From Unio delphinus (lineage: Eukaryota; Mollusca; Bivalvia; Unionida; Unionidae): DNA of 64,000 nt. A program made the translations under genes and the position numbers. The number at the start of each line of letters is the position of its first letter. Position 1 is the first letter of the stretch. The notes beneath the pieces were generated by a model. The model made no database searches. It had not been told where the DNA came from and saw only the letters and a program-made list of their open reading frames with translations. Location: NCBI GenBank assembly GCA_029339505.1, contig JAQISU010000041.1:9713001-9777000 (forward strand). Direction: 5' to 3'. Shown one piece after another: positions 1 through 9,421 of this stretch.

Positions 1-806
1 CACACAATTAAAAAGTAGCAAACTCATAATTAACGTATCTCACTTGTAATTTGATGATTGTAAGTATATTTCTCAGTCCTGTATCAATGCCAGATGTAAC
101 CTCTGTGTATATCGTTTTGCAGAGTTATGACGAGGATTAGTGGTAGAATGGAGGAGCAAGGAGAGGAAAAACGATGAGTTGTAGAAAGGAGCAAGGACAG
201 TAAATAGCCTTGAGTGGTAGAAAGGAGTAGCAAGGAGAGCAGAACACGATTCATGTCATTGTGTGCAATCACGATGCCATTAATCCGAAGTGAATTTGCC
301 ATTTCAATTTATCAAAAATATCAATTATAGTCTGCTTTATTTTTCTTCTTTCGCATTTCTATTCGAAGTGTAAAAGAATATGTTTTACTATGTGCAATAC
401 GTATTGGTCTCTGTTGAAATAAGACTTGTGTCCAACTCAGAAATAAGGCCTGTTTACAACTCAAACATAATGCTAATCTACAACTCGGAAATAAGACTGC
501 CATGGATAATTAGCAGGATGTAATTAATCTGTCAGATCTAATGGCACATGCACATGAACAAATGTGAACATAATTTAGAGTTTCAAATGTATATACTTAA
601 AATTTACATGAAATATCTGATATTACTAACGTTCACTTTTATAATGAAGTTTGTCATGAAAAGAAAAGTAGTTCCGTTAATGATTGTACATTGAAAGGTA
701 TGTTATGACATTTACTACAGCAGGAAGAATGTGACTCTCTATTTATTAATTATTTTCAACAATCGGTACATACCACTACTAACAGAAGGTAAGCAGCGAC
801 AACTGT
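1..806. repeat. Segmental duplication, copy 1, left part
   Basis: This non-coding stretch aligns by eye with about 42848-43740: shared blocks include the start (AAAAGTAGCA near 12) and the run around ATTTACATGAAATATCTGAT near 602. It is the left part of a duplicated unit that the Polinton interrupts. Positions 807-978 and 18442-18592 have no counterpart in the other copy. I see no gene here; the short open frames are chance. Confidence 0.75.
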
Positions 807-978
807 ACGAATCGTCATCATATACATCAAAGTAAACCCTACAATCAACCAGTTGAAAGTGATGTGTTACGCATTATATTTCTGGAGATTGGTGTGGTAA
901 CATTATTTTTTCTGTCAGTCATAATAAGAGGATATTTATGTTCTTGGAGAAATCATTGTATATTTTTATTATCATATA

Positions 979-985
979 TCCATTA
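979..985. repeat. Target-site duplication, left
   Basis: TCCATTA occurs here and again at 18435-18441, directly abutting the two terminal inverted repeats. Polintons make 6-bp duplications. Because the shared string is 7 bases, the duplication is TCCATT or CCATTA and the exact element border is uncertain by one base. Confidence 0.85.
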
Positions 986-1267
986 GCAGCAGAGGGGCAC
1001 GAACCCTACACCTTTTCCCGACAAAATTGATTGAAGCCTCAAAACGAAAAATAGAGCCTTCCTGCGAATCTCATATTTTAACCAAAAAAAAAATGTCTCC
1101 ATTTAGCAAACGGAGGCTTTGCGATTTTTCAATCATCCGGGTCGCAACGATGTTGTCATCGCCCCCTCTGCTGCTACAGGTTAACAAAAATCATAAATGA
1201 TTTTTCACGAGGGGTTTTACGATTTCAACCAAATATTTAATCAAGTTCGATACGATATCGTGTCCGA
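985..1267 (+). repeat. Polinton terminal inverted repeat, left
   Basis: It matches the reverse complement of 18153-18435 with about a dozen differences by eye, including one near the end (AGCAGCAG against AGGAGCAG). Its outer 13-mer AGCAGCAGAGGGG (985-997) recurs inverted inside the repeat as CCCCCTCTGCTGCT (1162-1175), so the outer ~190 bp is itself bounded by inverted repeats. The inner end holds an antisense copy of the last ATPase codons. Confidence 0.95.
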
Positions 1268-1295
1268 ACACGGAAATCATTTATGATGAAAGTCC

Positions 1296-2580
1296 TTAGG
1301 ACTTTACAAACAGACTAATCGCTAACACAACGTCTTGTAGATCAATCAAATTATTTGATTGGACAGTGAGTCGGAAATTAATTCTCGTCAGCGAATTATT
1401 ATGGCATCTCATATAGACAGGATTATCTGGGTTTTCAATAATTAGGAATCCTGGAGGAGCTGTTGGTGCAAACGAATACAGAATATATCCTTGCTGAGCT
1501 TGATTTGATTGCTCTAGATTAATTTGATAGCTTCCTTCAATTGCATAACATACTAAATTGAGCGCAATCACCGCTGAAATATTTACATTGTGCGGGGCAA
1601 TATGCCTACCGCCGCCATCTGGGTCATTATTATATTTGAGGATAATTGAATATTGTACTTGTAATACCTTGATAACATTTCTAACAGATTATTGTAGTTC
1701 CTCAGCGTTATATCCGGGAAACTTGAAATTATGTAGATCGGCTTCTGTGATATTGTAACCGGTTAGGAATCGTTGTTTATTGTCGCTGTTGTCATTAATT
1801 ATTGTTTGAATAATTCGTTCGTTGATATATTCCATATCAGATACAAGCTGATTTAATATTTCAATGTGTTTTCGCGATTTTGTTTGCCCTAGTTGTTCTA
1901 GTTGTGTTTCATGTAATTGATTAATTTCATTAAAATTACCAGTGATGTCAGTTAGCGTAAATGAAATAGTAACAGTTGACTCATCTGTTCTTTTAATAAT
2001 AAAATCCCATTGCAACGTGTTTTTGTTGGTAAATATGAATCTATCGGCGATTTTTACTTTTCTTATATCAGATAAATCATCTCGATATACGGGATTGATT
2101 TCATGATATGATTGTACGTCTGTGGTTAAGTCGGCGGTTCCGGGTGGTTTTTCAGGCCATCCTAACACTGTTATTAACGAGCTGTTATAGATATCCACGG
2201 CATACTCAGGGGAGTTTATTTCGATCGACGACGAGAGCGTCGGTTCATTAACTTTTACAGTTATGCTTGATTCTTTTTCCAGTGTTTGATTCTTTTCCGG
2301 TGATTGATTTTATTCTACGCTACATTTCAGCATCGATTTGCTCAATTTGGTACGACCCAATTGGTAACGAAATAACGTTCCAGTCTGGGGTGCCATCGGG
2401 TTTATTCTTATACTAGAACACCAGTGCGTTATTCGGTTGCTGACCGCCAAATGCAACCGATCTGATATTAGGCCAGGTATGATATACTTGTAATTTTGCC
2501 AGCGCGATCTCGCGCACTGGAATCTTAGAAGGGAAGTTTACACTAAATTGTGGGTTTGTTGATGCTATTTATATCATGCT
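1296..2580 (-). pseudogene. Penton-like minor capsid protein, broken
   Basis: Single-jelly-roll vertex (penton) protein of the virion, by resemblance to Polinton minor capsid proteins. The N-terminal frame runs from about 2560 and shows the pattern FSVNFPSKIPVREIALAKL followed by a GSYQIEQID block. It is cut by an amber codon at 2413-2415 and another at 2320-2322. The frame then shifts into an open stretch at 1689-2198 (169 residues) and shifts again into the C-terminal piece, open from about 1695 to 1296, which has the typical YSFAPTAPPGFLIIENP and LIDLQDVV endings. The start probably lies near 2579, where ATG-ATA is followed by a stop. It overlaps the end of the upstream hydrophobic-protein gene, suggesting coupled expression. 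Assignment rests on remembered family patterns, not a search. Confidence 0.6.
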
Positions 2581-3142
2581 TGTTCGTATCGGAGTGGTAT
2601 TTTCCGCGATTCGTTGAAGCAGTTCGAGTGACATTATTATTTACGCTGTCTTCAATTTCCAATTTCAACATCGCGGAGTTATACAACTGGGTAATCGCGG
2701 AAAATTCAACATCGGATATGAACGAATTATCTATCGACAGCGAGATCAACTCGGATAATTTCGAGTATGCGTCTGATGCCACCCGGTACGGTGCTGTATA
2801 ATCGCTGAGTTTTTTCTGAGAACACGATGATAACTTTTTAGTTATCGCTGTGGCGACTGCCGCGATTGTTGTTGCCGCGGAGATAGCGATTGGAACTGCA
2901 ATCGGAGCCATCATGGTCACCGTCGACAAAATAACCCCGGCGCTGGCCATCACACCGAACACCGAGTACACGGTGATGTCGATGATTGTTACGCTGCGTC
3001 GATATTTTTTTATTTTTTCACGATAGCGCTCAGAAAGTGATTTCAAGTTCGCGGAAAACTCTTTCACTGTATCATATCGCTATCGATGCGATTGTGATAC
3101 CTCTGGGACTATTATCGGTTCAATTGATTTCATCGATGTCAT
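2543..3142 (-). pseudogene. Hydrophobic two-segment protein with one internal stop
   Basis: From ATG 3142 (or 3133) the frame runs to 2543, with a single in-frame amber codon at 3080-3082; after it 174 residues are open. A basic N-terminal helix (YREKIKKYRRS) precedes two adjacent hydrophobic segments (about TVYSVFGVMASAGVILSTV and MAPIAVPIAISAATTIAAV), then a polar region. This suggests a membrane or membrane-active protein made with the capsid genes. The candidate promoter motif ACTAGTGTTTTCAATT lies 15 nt before the ATG, which supports this start. I do not recognise a named family; similar hydrophobic proteins occur beside penton genes in Polintons. Confidence 0.5.
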
Positions 3143-3157
3143 TACTATTTTAAACCC

Positions 3158-3173
3158 ACTAGTGTTTTCAATT
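3158..3173 (-). promoter_or_regulatory. Candidate late-promoter motif
   Basis: AATTGAAAACACTAGT read on the minus strand, identical to the copy before the major capsid gene (7339-7354), 15 nt upstream of the ATG at 3142. Confidence 0.55.
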
Positions 3174-4914
3174 ATACGATTGTGTACCTGGATTTATGGT
3201 CGGTGGGGGGAATACCGGTACAAATTCTAGCGTCCAGGGTAGCGACTCCCTAACCACCAACTCGTCGGATGTAGTTATATCAATACTAATTGGGTATCTG
3301 ATTTTGTTGGGTTCTGATGGTATCATATCGTTTATATATGTTACTGTGTTAACACCTGTTATATATTGCGCCGGGCCGACTTCCAAATTAAATTTATGGC
3401 GATGTATTATTGTAAATAGATAACAACCCGGTATACTACCATATTTGCTTTGAAAATATAAACTATTTTCATTTCCTCGGATCCAATCAACGGTCCCACT
3501 GGCAACTGTGTATACGATGTTATCAACGGTTTTTACGTGGTGTGGAATTTTAACTTTATCGAGTTAAACGATCATTTTTGGAAAATCATTTTTGACGGCA
3601 TCAACTGCTGTTTTACTTTCATTGATAGCCGCTTAAATTTCAGCGAGAGTCATGTCTGCCAGAAGTGGGATTCCAAAGAACTTATCGACGACGTTTTTAG
3701 TGGGTTTTTGTACCTTTTGAAAATTTTCTTTTAGTTTAAGAATATCATTGTAAATATCGAGATAAAATGTCTTGATTTCGTCAGTATTCATTATCCTCCC
3801 CGCCTCTTTGTTAAAAAAGAATTTATATAGAAGGTCTTGACTTTTAGCGAAAGTTTTTAGATGAAGAATATATCATTGTAAATTTCAAGATAATTTACAC
3901 TGACTTCGGTAAAAACCATCATCCTCCCCTCCATTTTGTTAAAAAAGAATGAAATCAGAAGGTCGTTGATTCCAAGCCGTGCTTGCGTTTTAATATGCTG
4001 GTCGATGTTAGAAAATTTCGTCGTGATATCTTGGGGTTTACTGCCCTCAAAGAACCTATTAACAATTTCGCTGGTGAGCTTTTGTTCGTCAATAGCATTT
4101 TTAATTTCAGCGAGGGTCGGGCCTGTCAGAGATGTGGTTTCAGACACGGGTGTTCCCCCAAAAAAATTATCCACGATGGTATTAAGTGTTGTTTGTCTCA
4201 CCATAAACATATTAATATCTTTGAGAGTTATTGTAGATGTAGCCGGGACGCCAAAGAAATTATTAGCGACGTAGGCATTGTGAGTATGCTTGCCAATAAA
4301 CTCGTTAATTTCAGCGAGAGTCATGCCTGCCACAAGTGGGGTTCCAAAGAACTTACTAACAATTTCGTTTGTCGGTTTTTGTACCTTTTCATAATTTTCT
4401 ATTAGTTTAGAAATATCAGTGTAAATATCGAGATAACTTGCCTTGATTTCGGCAGCCGTCATTATCCTCCCCTTCTCCGTGTTAAAAAAGAATAAATTCA
4501 GAGAGTCATGCCAACCACAAGCGGGCTTCCAAAGAATTTATGTACGACATTTTTGCGAAAAGTAGTATAACCTCGTATATAATCATCCAGATCACGGCAG
4601 TGGGCGGCAATCGCGTCGGTGATCGTAGATACAAGTGCGCCTGGTTTAAGTTGTCCGTCGCTGGAATACAGCGCAATAGAGTTTTCAGCGGCGTCGCGCC
4701 GCCGTATCAAAATTTCATCCGCGGATATATTACTGGATTTCAATTTACCCAGGCGATCTTGAAATACAACTATTTCGTTCGGGTCAACACTGGCTAAATT
4801 TAACGTCTCAGCGATTTCATCTTCAATTATTTTTTTTACATCCTCGATAGAACCCGCAGATGTTTTCGCGGTGGGTTTCGACATTGACAGAGATCGTCCC
4901 CAAATATCAATCAT
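3168..4914 (-). pseudogene. Fiber/spike-like protein with internal repeats, broken
   Basis: The gene runs from ATG 4914 (MIDIWGRSL; 16 nt after a promoter-like motif) to a stop at 3168, in at least three frames: 4498-4914, 3857-4462 and 3168-3791. The last frame has ochre codons at 3633-3635 and 3564-3566. A unit of about 35 residues recurs, roughly IVxxFFGxPxxxxMTLAEIN, at least five times. A longer module beginning AEIKxxYLDIYxDI is also repeated, each time preceded by GGGGAGGATAATG, so the gene grew by internal duplication. The C-terminal part (KIPHHVK to GTQSYN) is non-repetitive and may be a head domain. The position between penton and protease genes and the shaft-plus-head plan suggest a surface fiber; this is inference. 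I do not recognise the sequence family. Confidence 0.5.
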
Positions 4915-4929
4915 TAATGTTAGCGCAAC

Positions 4930-4943
4930 TTGTGTTTTCAATT
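4930..4943 (-). promoter_or_regulatory. Candidate late-promoter motif
   Basis: AATTGAAAACACAA on the minus strand, 15 nt upstream of ATG 4914 of the fiber-like gene. Confidence 0.45.
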
Positions 4944-5371
4944 TATTGGTTCTCTAAAATTACCTTGTAATTTCCAACTCGTGTATTCATTTACAACCAG
5001 ACGAGGTGGTTTCCTCGGAAATCTAGATATCTGCGCGAGGGCATTTAATACTTCACGGCCGCATATCGGTGGATCATTTAATTGTTGTGTTGGCAGCGTG
5101 GAATAAAAACTCGGAATTGATTGATTCTTTGAATTTATATACACCATAAACTCGCTTGGCGGAGCTAGCCCATATGAATCAAAATAGACAATCCCACGTG
5201 GATCAATCGCGTATGCAACCCAGTGAGTTCCCGATCCGTTACTGTTATCAAGATTGATGATACCGGTTTCAACGCGTTTAGGTTTTCTCGGTAATTGATC
5301 TCTCATAAAAACCCCTCTGAAGTTTTTTTCGCTAGTTTTTTAGCAGCATCAATTAAATCAAAATTGGACAT
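4938..5371 (-). pseudogene. Adenain-like cysteine protease (frameshift near N-terminus)
   Basis: Maturation protease of the adenain/Ulp1 (C5-like) class that processes virion precursors. In the 122-residue frame starting at 5306, His28 lies in GTHWVAY, Asp43 in YFDSYG and Cys82 in PICGREVL, with the Q74-Q75 pair before the cysteine giving the expected His-Asp-Gln-Cys order. A 22-codon leader from ATG 5371 (MSNFDLIDAAKKL) ends in a TGA that overlaps ATG 5306. The leader looks like the true N-terminus, split off by a one-base change in a T run. The candidate promoter motif sits about 10 nt before ATG 5371. All catalytic residues are present. Confidence 0.85.
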
Positions 5372-5381
5372 GGGAAGAATT

Positions 5382-5392
5382 GGGCTTTCAAC
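5382..5392 (-). promoter_or_regulatory. Weak late-promoter-like motif
   Basis: AGTTGAAAGCC on the minus strand, a variant of the AATTGAAA motif, about 10 nt upstream of the protease leader ATG at 5371. Confidence 0.3.
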
Positions 5393-5853
5393 TAATAAAC
5401 CGTTCCTGGTATTCTCAGACCCTTTCCGCTGTACCATGAATAAGGGTTCCTGGTAGTCTTAGACCCTTTCCCTTTTTTATATCCTTTCCCAGTTGCCTTT
5501 TTCAACGCCATCCCTGCCGCTGTACCAACGGCTCCCAACACCGCAGCCTTCGCCACCGCTGGGGCAGCCGCTGAAATAAATGCTGGTATTGCGGCTAACA
5601 ATGGAAATATACCACCTGATTTTATCATGTTGGCGACTTCAGCCTTCGAAAATACAATTTGAACCCCCCGCTTATTTTTCATTGCATCATTGAAATGTTT
5701 TATTTGACGATCCGTCAATGATATTTTATGTGTACCGCCGGACATCTGCGCTGGTTTCAACGTTATTGTTGTTCCACATTCTTTAGCGGATTTTGATCGT
5801 AATTTCTTGACCTGACCATCAGTCAGCTTGACACTAACAACACTATATGGCAT
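5392..5853 (-). CDS. pX-like virion protein (membrane-active, basic)
   Basis: A 153-residue intact frame from ATG 5853 (MPYSVVSVKL). An upstream start at 5928 is possible, but the promoter-like motif at 5871-5884 favours 5853. Residues 37-40 are MSGG followed by T, fitting the adenain cleavage pattern (M/I/L)xGG-x, so this is probably a protease substrate. Residues 81-116 form a long Gly/Ala-rich hydrophobic stretch, followed by a Lys/Gly-rich tail (KGYKKGKGSK). This architecture resembles adenovirus pX and its adintovirus counterparts. It lies between the protease and the major capsid gene. Role as a capsid or genome-binding, membrane-active protein is inferred from that resemblance. Confidence 0.65.
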   Translation of the reverse strand: MPYSVVSVKLTDGQVKKLRSKSAKECGTTITLKPAQMSGGTHKISLTDRQIKHFNDAMKNKRGVQIVFSKAEVANMIKSGGIFPLLAAIPAFISAAAPAVAKAAVLGAVGTAAGMALKKATGKGYKKGKGSKTTRNPYSWYSGKGLRIPGTVY

Positions 5854-5870
5854 TTTATTGTAAAACACAT

Positions 5871-5884
5871 TTATGCTTTCAATT
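5871..5884 (-). promoter_or_regulatory. Candidate late-promoter motif
   Basis: AATTGAAAGCATAA on the minus strand, 17 nt before ATG 5853; it helps choose that start for the pX-like gene. Confidence 0.45.
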
Positions 5885-5902
5885 GATATAATTGTGAATC
5901 GT

Positions 5903-7327
5903 TTACATATTTTCCACTGGTGCATCAACGATTCTCATTCGTCCACCAATACCTTCAAGTATCATTGATTTGTCGCTGAGAATGACAGCAACCGCTCTAT
6001 AATTATCACCACCAGGGGTTATACGAGCTCGAAAATGTATGTCAACAACGGATTGTCTCATTAAATCAAGATGTTCCAGCGAAAAGTAATAAATTGGATA
6101 CAAGTTCTTAAAATCAAGTTGCGATATTTGTAAACCAGTATCAACATTTTGATCACGACACATATATGACAGCATCCGATGATACACACGTCCTATGTGG
6201 TTATTGTCGTAATCAGGCTGTATATCCTCAGATGGTTCTTGTTGTCCATTTATTCTCAGTGACACCTCACTTACCACTAATCGATCAAATATCATATGAC
6301 TGCTTTCTTGGGAGCCTAATCGATTCCGATTCTGCAGCGCTATAAATATATGACGTGGAGCTGAAACGCCTTGTTTTGATGCCAGGTGCCATGTAAATGT
6401 ACCATTAACATCATCCTCTTTGGCATCAGTTGTTGTTGTTAGCCAACTTATCAATGATTTGCCACCTGTGTCCATAAATGAGAGTAGCAGCTCTTCTGTG
6501 GCGATTGATGGGGTCATTACTCGCATCCATAATACTATTTTACTCAAAACAACTTTACCATCAGCGGCACCAGTACTCAAAATTGCATCGTTGTCATTGC
6601 CTTTTCGCACTAACGCAATTGTGTGTTTGGCTCCATAGATGACTTTTCTGACATTTCTGCAGAATCCAAATATGTGATGGAGTGTAATCGCACATGAAAA
6701 ATATCGCTGCTGTCCTTGCAATGCTAGTTTTCGTGTTGCAAATCCTAAATTGAAATTATCATTAACGTCTCCGAGAATATCAAACGCAGCTCCGGGTCTA
6801 GATCGACGTTCTGGATTGGCTGCTTCTTGTTGATTTGCTTCTGCAGTATCTTGTGCTGTTAACACTTTAATGTATTGAAGGTGGTCAGCGTTATCGGTAA
6901 TATCTTTTGCAAACATCATAGATGGACCAGCCGATCTTGTATAATCATCAGAATATCTTGCTAGTCCGATTATTGTTGTTGCAACATCAACTTCACGGTC
7001 TATTGATTCAATTTCTTTTCCATCAATGAGATATCTCGCGGATTCAAATAACGCCATTGTGCCATTATTAACAAAACCAACTCGGACATTTTCGTTATCT
7101 GCATATGGGGTATCATCTGCAACATTTGTTACGAGTTTTCCATCGATTTCAATAAATGCTTCATATGACAAAAAGTATTTACTGGTATCTTGAACTTGAA
7201 GTTCAATTCGCGATCATAGGTCGGGTTGTATAGCATGATAGGAATAGTATTGATAATCACGGACGGAATCGTCTTTGCGTGTTGGGGCTTCCATATCAAA
7301 CGCGGGATCAGAGGTTCGTTTAAACAT
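5903..7327 (-). pseudogene. Major capsid protein (double jelly-roll, hexon-like), one premature stop
   Basis: The frame from ATG 7327 to the stop at 5903 has 474 codons, a usual size for Polinton major capsid proteins. It is interrupted by one TGA at 7214-7216, after about 37 residues; the 420-odd residues beyond it are open. Recognisable blocks are QDTSKYFLSYEAFI near the N-terminus and LYPIYYFSLEHLDLMRQS near the C-terminus, both typical of this capsid family. An overlapping 81-residue frame (7129-7374) is a shadow of the real N-terminus. A perfect copy of the promoter motif (7339-7354) lies 11 nt upstream. Product: trimeric capsomer of an icosahedral virion. With a single stop this is among the least damaged large genes here. 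Confidence 0.85.
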
Positions 7328-7338
7328 TTTGTTAACAT

Positions 7339-7354
7339 ACTAGTGTTTTCAATT
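7339..7354 (-). promoter_or_regulatory. Candidate late-promoter motif
   Basis: AATTGAAAACACTAGT on the minus strand, 11 nt before the capsid ATG at 7327; identical over 16 bases to the copy at 3158-3173. Confidence 0.6.
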
Positions 7355-7370
7355 GTGAAACTCTTTGTAA

Positions 7371-7865
7371 TCATCGTCGTTTTTGTTTTCGTTTCAAACC
7401 ACTTCCTTCTATCGCGTTCATGATAGCGCTATCTGTTACCGGCGAAGCCGTCAAAGGTGAATGAGTCACCGAAGCAGCCAACGACGCTAGTTTTTCTTCC
7501 ACTGCGCTATTTATTGCTTTGCTGATTTTTGCAGGCATCACTGTCGTAGACGGCAGCACTGGTTGTTTCACCACCGACTTCGTCGCTGTTAGTTTCTTTT
7601 GCACCAATGATGTTATTTTATCTTTCGCGCCAGAAAATGCCTTTCCGGCAAGATTTCCAACAGCGCTGATTCCCTTATCACGAATAATATCAATGGCATT
7701 CATTGATAATTGTTTAGCTAACTTCGCCACTTTTTGGGCTATTCTTGTAAATAACCCCGCGATGGTACTGCCGAGACCATCTCCGTACCACGCGCGGTAA
7801 ACAGGCAATCGTGAGTTCACCACGTAGACGCTTACGGGTTTATCATGGTTGTAGTGTATACTCAT
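7371..7865 (-). CDS. pVI-like small basic virion protein
   Basis: An intact 164-residue frame directly upstream of the major capsid gene; its stop lies about 15 nt upstream of that gene's promoter motif. Residues 31-52 (LGSTIAGLFTRIAQKVAKLAKQ) look like an amphipathic membrane-active helix, the middle is Ala/Lys-rich, and the C-terminus (157-164, LKRKQKRR) is strongly basic. The plan recalls adenovirus pVI, which has an N-terminal amphipathic helix and a basic C-terminal protease cofactor, but the family assignment is an inference. A promoter-like motif sits about 12 nt before the ATG. Confidence 0.55.
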   Translation of the reverse strand: MSIHYNHDKPVSVYVVNSRLPVYRAWYGDGLGSTIAGLFTRIAQKVAKLAKQLSMNAIDIIRDKGISAVGNLAGKAFSGAKDKITSLVQKKLTATKSVVKQPVLPSTTVMPAKISKAINSAVEEKLASLAASVTHSPLTASPVTDSAIMNAIEGSGLKRKQKRR

Positions 7866-7877
7866 CTTGTTATAAAA

Positions 7878-7894
7878 CTATTAGTTTTTCAATT
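7878..7894 (-). promoter_or_regulatory. Candidate late-promoter motif
   Basis: AATTGAAAAACTAATAG on the minus strand, 12 nt upstream of ATG 7865. Confidence 0.5.
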
Positions 7895-7931
7895 AGTGAA
7901 TGGCGTAGCCGCCATTGAAAACTCTTTGATT

Positions 7932-8012
7932 TTAATCGCTGTGATAACCATGGGCGTCTCTCGGATTTTCAACTAATTCAGCAATGAGTTCTCGATATAC
8001 ATCAATGTCCAT
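7932..8012 (-). CDS. Short frame, possible small or truncated protein
   Basis: 26 codons from ATG 8012 (MDIDVYRELIAELV) to TAA at 7932. The same frame is open upstream to about 8190 without an ATG, overlapping the 3' end of the coiled-coil gene. It may be the C-terminal part of a longer protein whose start was lost, or a real small acidic protein. No family recognised; no promoter motif before the ATG. Confidence 0.25.
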   Translation of the reverse strand: MDIDVYRELIAELVENPRDAHGYHSD

Positions 8013-8134
8013 GATACCGCCGGCAAATAGTCGTCTACAGATATCAACTGCTTCATTAATTATTTCAAATGGAGTTGTTTCCGGCTCGTTTTCCCCCGAT
8101 AAGTACTTCCAGCCGTGATATATCCGAGAGAATA

Positions 8135-8932
8135 TTACCAGGGCATGTTGGTGAAACCAACACCGCTGCGTCGTACATATCCTTTTCCGCTTGTTTTCTT
8201 AGAACCGGCTTCTGCTCTTATGTCTTTTTCCTCCAGGATTGGATCCTCCGTATAACGTGGTGGTTGTGGACCGCCTTTAACCGCAGCTAGAAAGTTATTA
8301 TAACCAGGGTGCCGTGACGCTAAGATTTTATCCCCGCCGTGTCTCGCTAAATATATTTTTGATGCCCAAGTGTCTCTGTTTCTTATAAAATTTTCAAACC
8401 CGTCGTTGAACAAATTCTCTCTTTTACCCTTTGGAAAATTTTCTCTAGCAAAATTAGCTAATTCGAAATCCGTACCTAGTTCTCCAATTCTATTTAATGT
8501 TTCGGCTGTAAATATACTTTCAGGCGAATAATCTGTTCCTGCAGCTGCACCTTGTTGTTCTTCTTCGCGTTCTTCAATTTCACCCGGTCGATATTCTCGT
8601 TGGGTTTTTATATCACTGGATAGCTGTTGTATCCCTGCGCGTGTTTGTTCAGTCTCTGCTGCTATCTTTTCAAGAGTATCAAGTAGCGGCGCCTTCTTTG
8701 CTCGTTCTCGTTCAGGAATATCTCCGTATATCGCTGCTTCAGTTAACTTTTTCACATCTTTGGTTGCACTTGTTATCGGAGTAAACAGTTGTTCACTTGA
8801 CACAGAAAAGTCAGTCTGCGGTTGTTGTCGTTGTTGAAGTTTCTCGCGAAGTCTGTCTCGAACCGATATAAACTTTTTAATTGCTGCTAGCTGTTCTCGA
8901 GCTAATCTAGTTGTAATGGATTCACCTACCAT
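8135..8932 (-). CDS. Coiled-coil virion-associated protein, function unknown
   Basis: Intact 265-residue frame from ATG 8932. Residues 1-110 are rich in Lys, Glu, Gln and Leu and look coiled-coil. A glutamate-rich patch follows (EIEEREEEQQ), then a Phe/Asn/Arg-rich region, and a basic Gly-rich end (TSGKGYVRRSGVGF). It is the first gene of the minus-strand structural block, and a promoter-like motif (GAAAAC) lies about 20 nt before it. Proteins at this place in Polintons are usually uncharacterised. I would guess a scaffold or minor virion protein but cannot support it. Confidence 0.55.
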   Translation of the reverse strand: MVGESITTRLAREQLAAIKKFISVRDRLREKLQQRQQPQTDFSVSSEQLFTPITSATKDVKKLTEAAIYGDIPERERAKKAPLLDTLEKIAAETEQTRAGIQQLSSDIKTQREYRPGEIEEREEEQQGAAAGTDYSPESIFTAETLNRIGELGTDFELANFARENFPKGKRENLFNDGFENFIRNRDTWASKIYLARHGGDKILASRHPGYNNFLAAVKGGPQPPRYTEDPILEEKDIRAEAGSKKTSGKGYVRRSGVGFTNMPW

Positions 8933-8943
8933 ATATTGTTTGT

Positions 8944-8959
8944 GAATTGAGTTTTCAAA
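8944..8959 (-). promoter_or_regulatory. Weak late-promoter-like motif
   Basis: TTTGAAAACTCAATTC on the minus strand, about 12-20 nt before ATG 8932; a loose variant of the capsid-gene motif. Confidence 0.3.
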
Positions 8960-9063
8960 TGTGAACCCGGAGGGTTTTCCATGCCTGCATTTTCACCCGG
9001 AGGGTATTTCTACGTGAAGACGTTATCACAATTAAAAGCTGAATTAATGTACTAGTACAAATA

Positions 9064-9342
9064 ATGTACTATCAAGCAAACGCATCCATCTCCGACAAGG
9101 TTAAACTGTACGACGCTATCCGCGAATGTTTCAGAAATAACATCGCTGGTGGTTTCAAAATTGTAATATCTGAGAACGGCGATGAACGATTTTTGTTAAC
9201 GACGCGGCAACAACAACAACTACGTGAAAATGGAGGCGTCGCGGTGATTACTTGCTACCACAACCAGATCATCCAGTACGCACATAACTGCATGAGCAAG
9301 CCCAAACTGCTGAGTATTCATTCAGGAGAAAATCCTATGTAA
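9064..9342 (+). CDS. Small hypothetical protein
   Basis: Intact 92-residue plus-strand frame (MYYQANASISDKVKLY). It has mixed alpha/beta character, with a Gln-rich patch (RQQQQL) and no membrane segment or recognised motif. It opens the plus strand opposite the structural block. A CACAATTAAAAGC string about 25-35 nt upstream resembles the capsid-gene motif in the plus orientation. Function unknown; codon use is similar to the neighbouring element genes, so I consider it real. Confidence 0.5.
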   Translation: MYYQANASISDKVKLYDAIRECFRNNIAGGFKIVISENGDERFLLTTRQQQQLRENGGVAVITCYHNQIIQYAHNCMSKPKLLSIHSGENPM

Positions 9343-9421
9343 CAAGTGTAACAAGTGTTACAAAAAACGCTAAAAAAAAAAAAAATTTTATTAAAAAATT
9401 TACTGAAAGCCTTTTTTTATA
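9343..9421. other. Convergent intergenic gap
   Basis: AT-rich spacer between two converging genes with a 13-A run and T-rich stretches; it may hold polyadenylation signals for both, but no perfect AATAAA is seen. Confidence 0.3.

Noticed and set aside
3537..4797. Plus-strand frames at 3537-3734, 3936-4405 and 4540-4797
   Set aside because: They are antisense shadows of the repeat-bearing fiber-like gene; the minus-strand translation has the regular FFG/TLAEI repeats.
7129..7374. 81-residue minus-strand frame upstream of the capsid gene
   Set aside because: It overlaps the true capsid N-terminus in another frame; the capsid frame itself is interrupted only by one TGA at 7214-7216.
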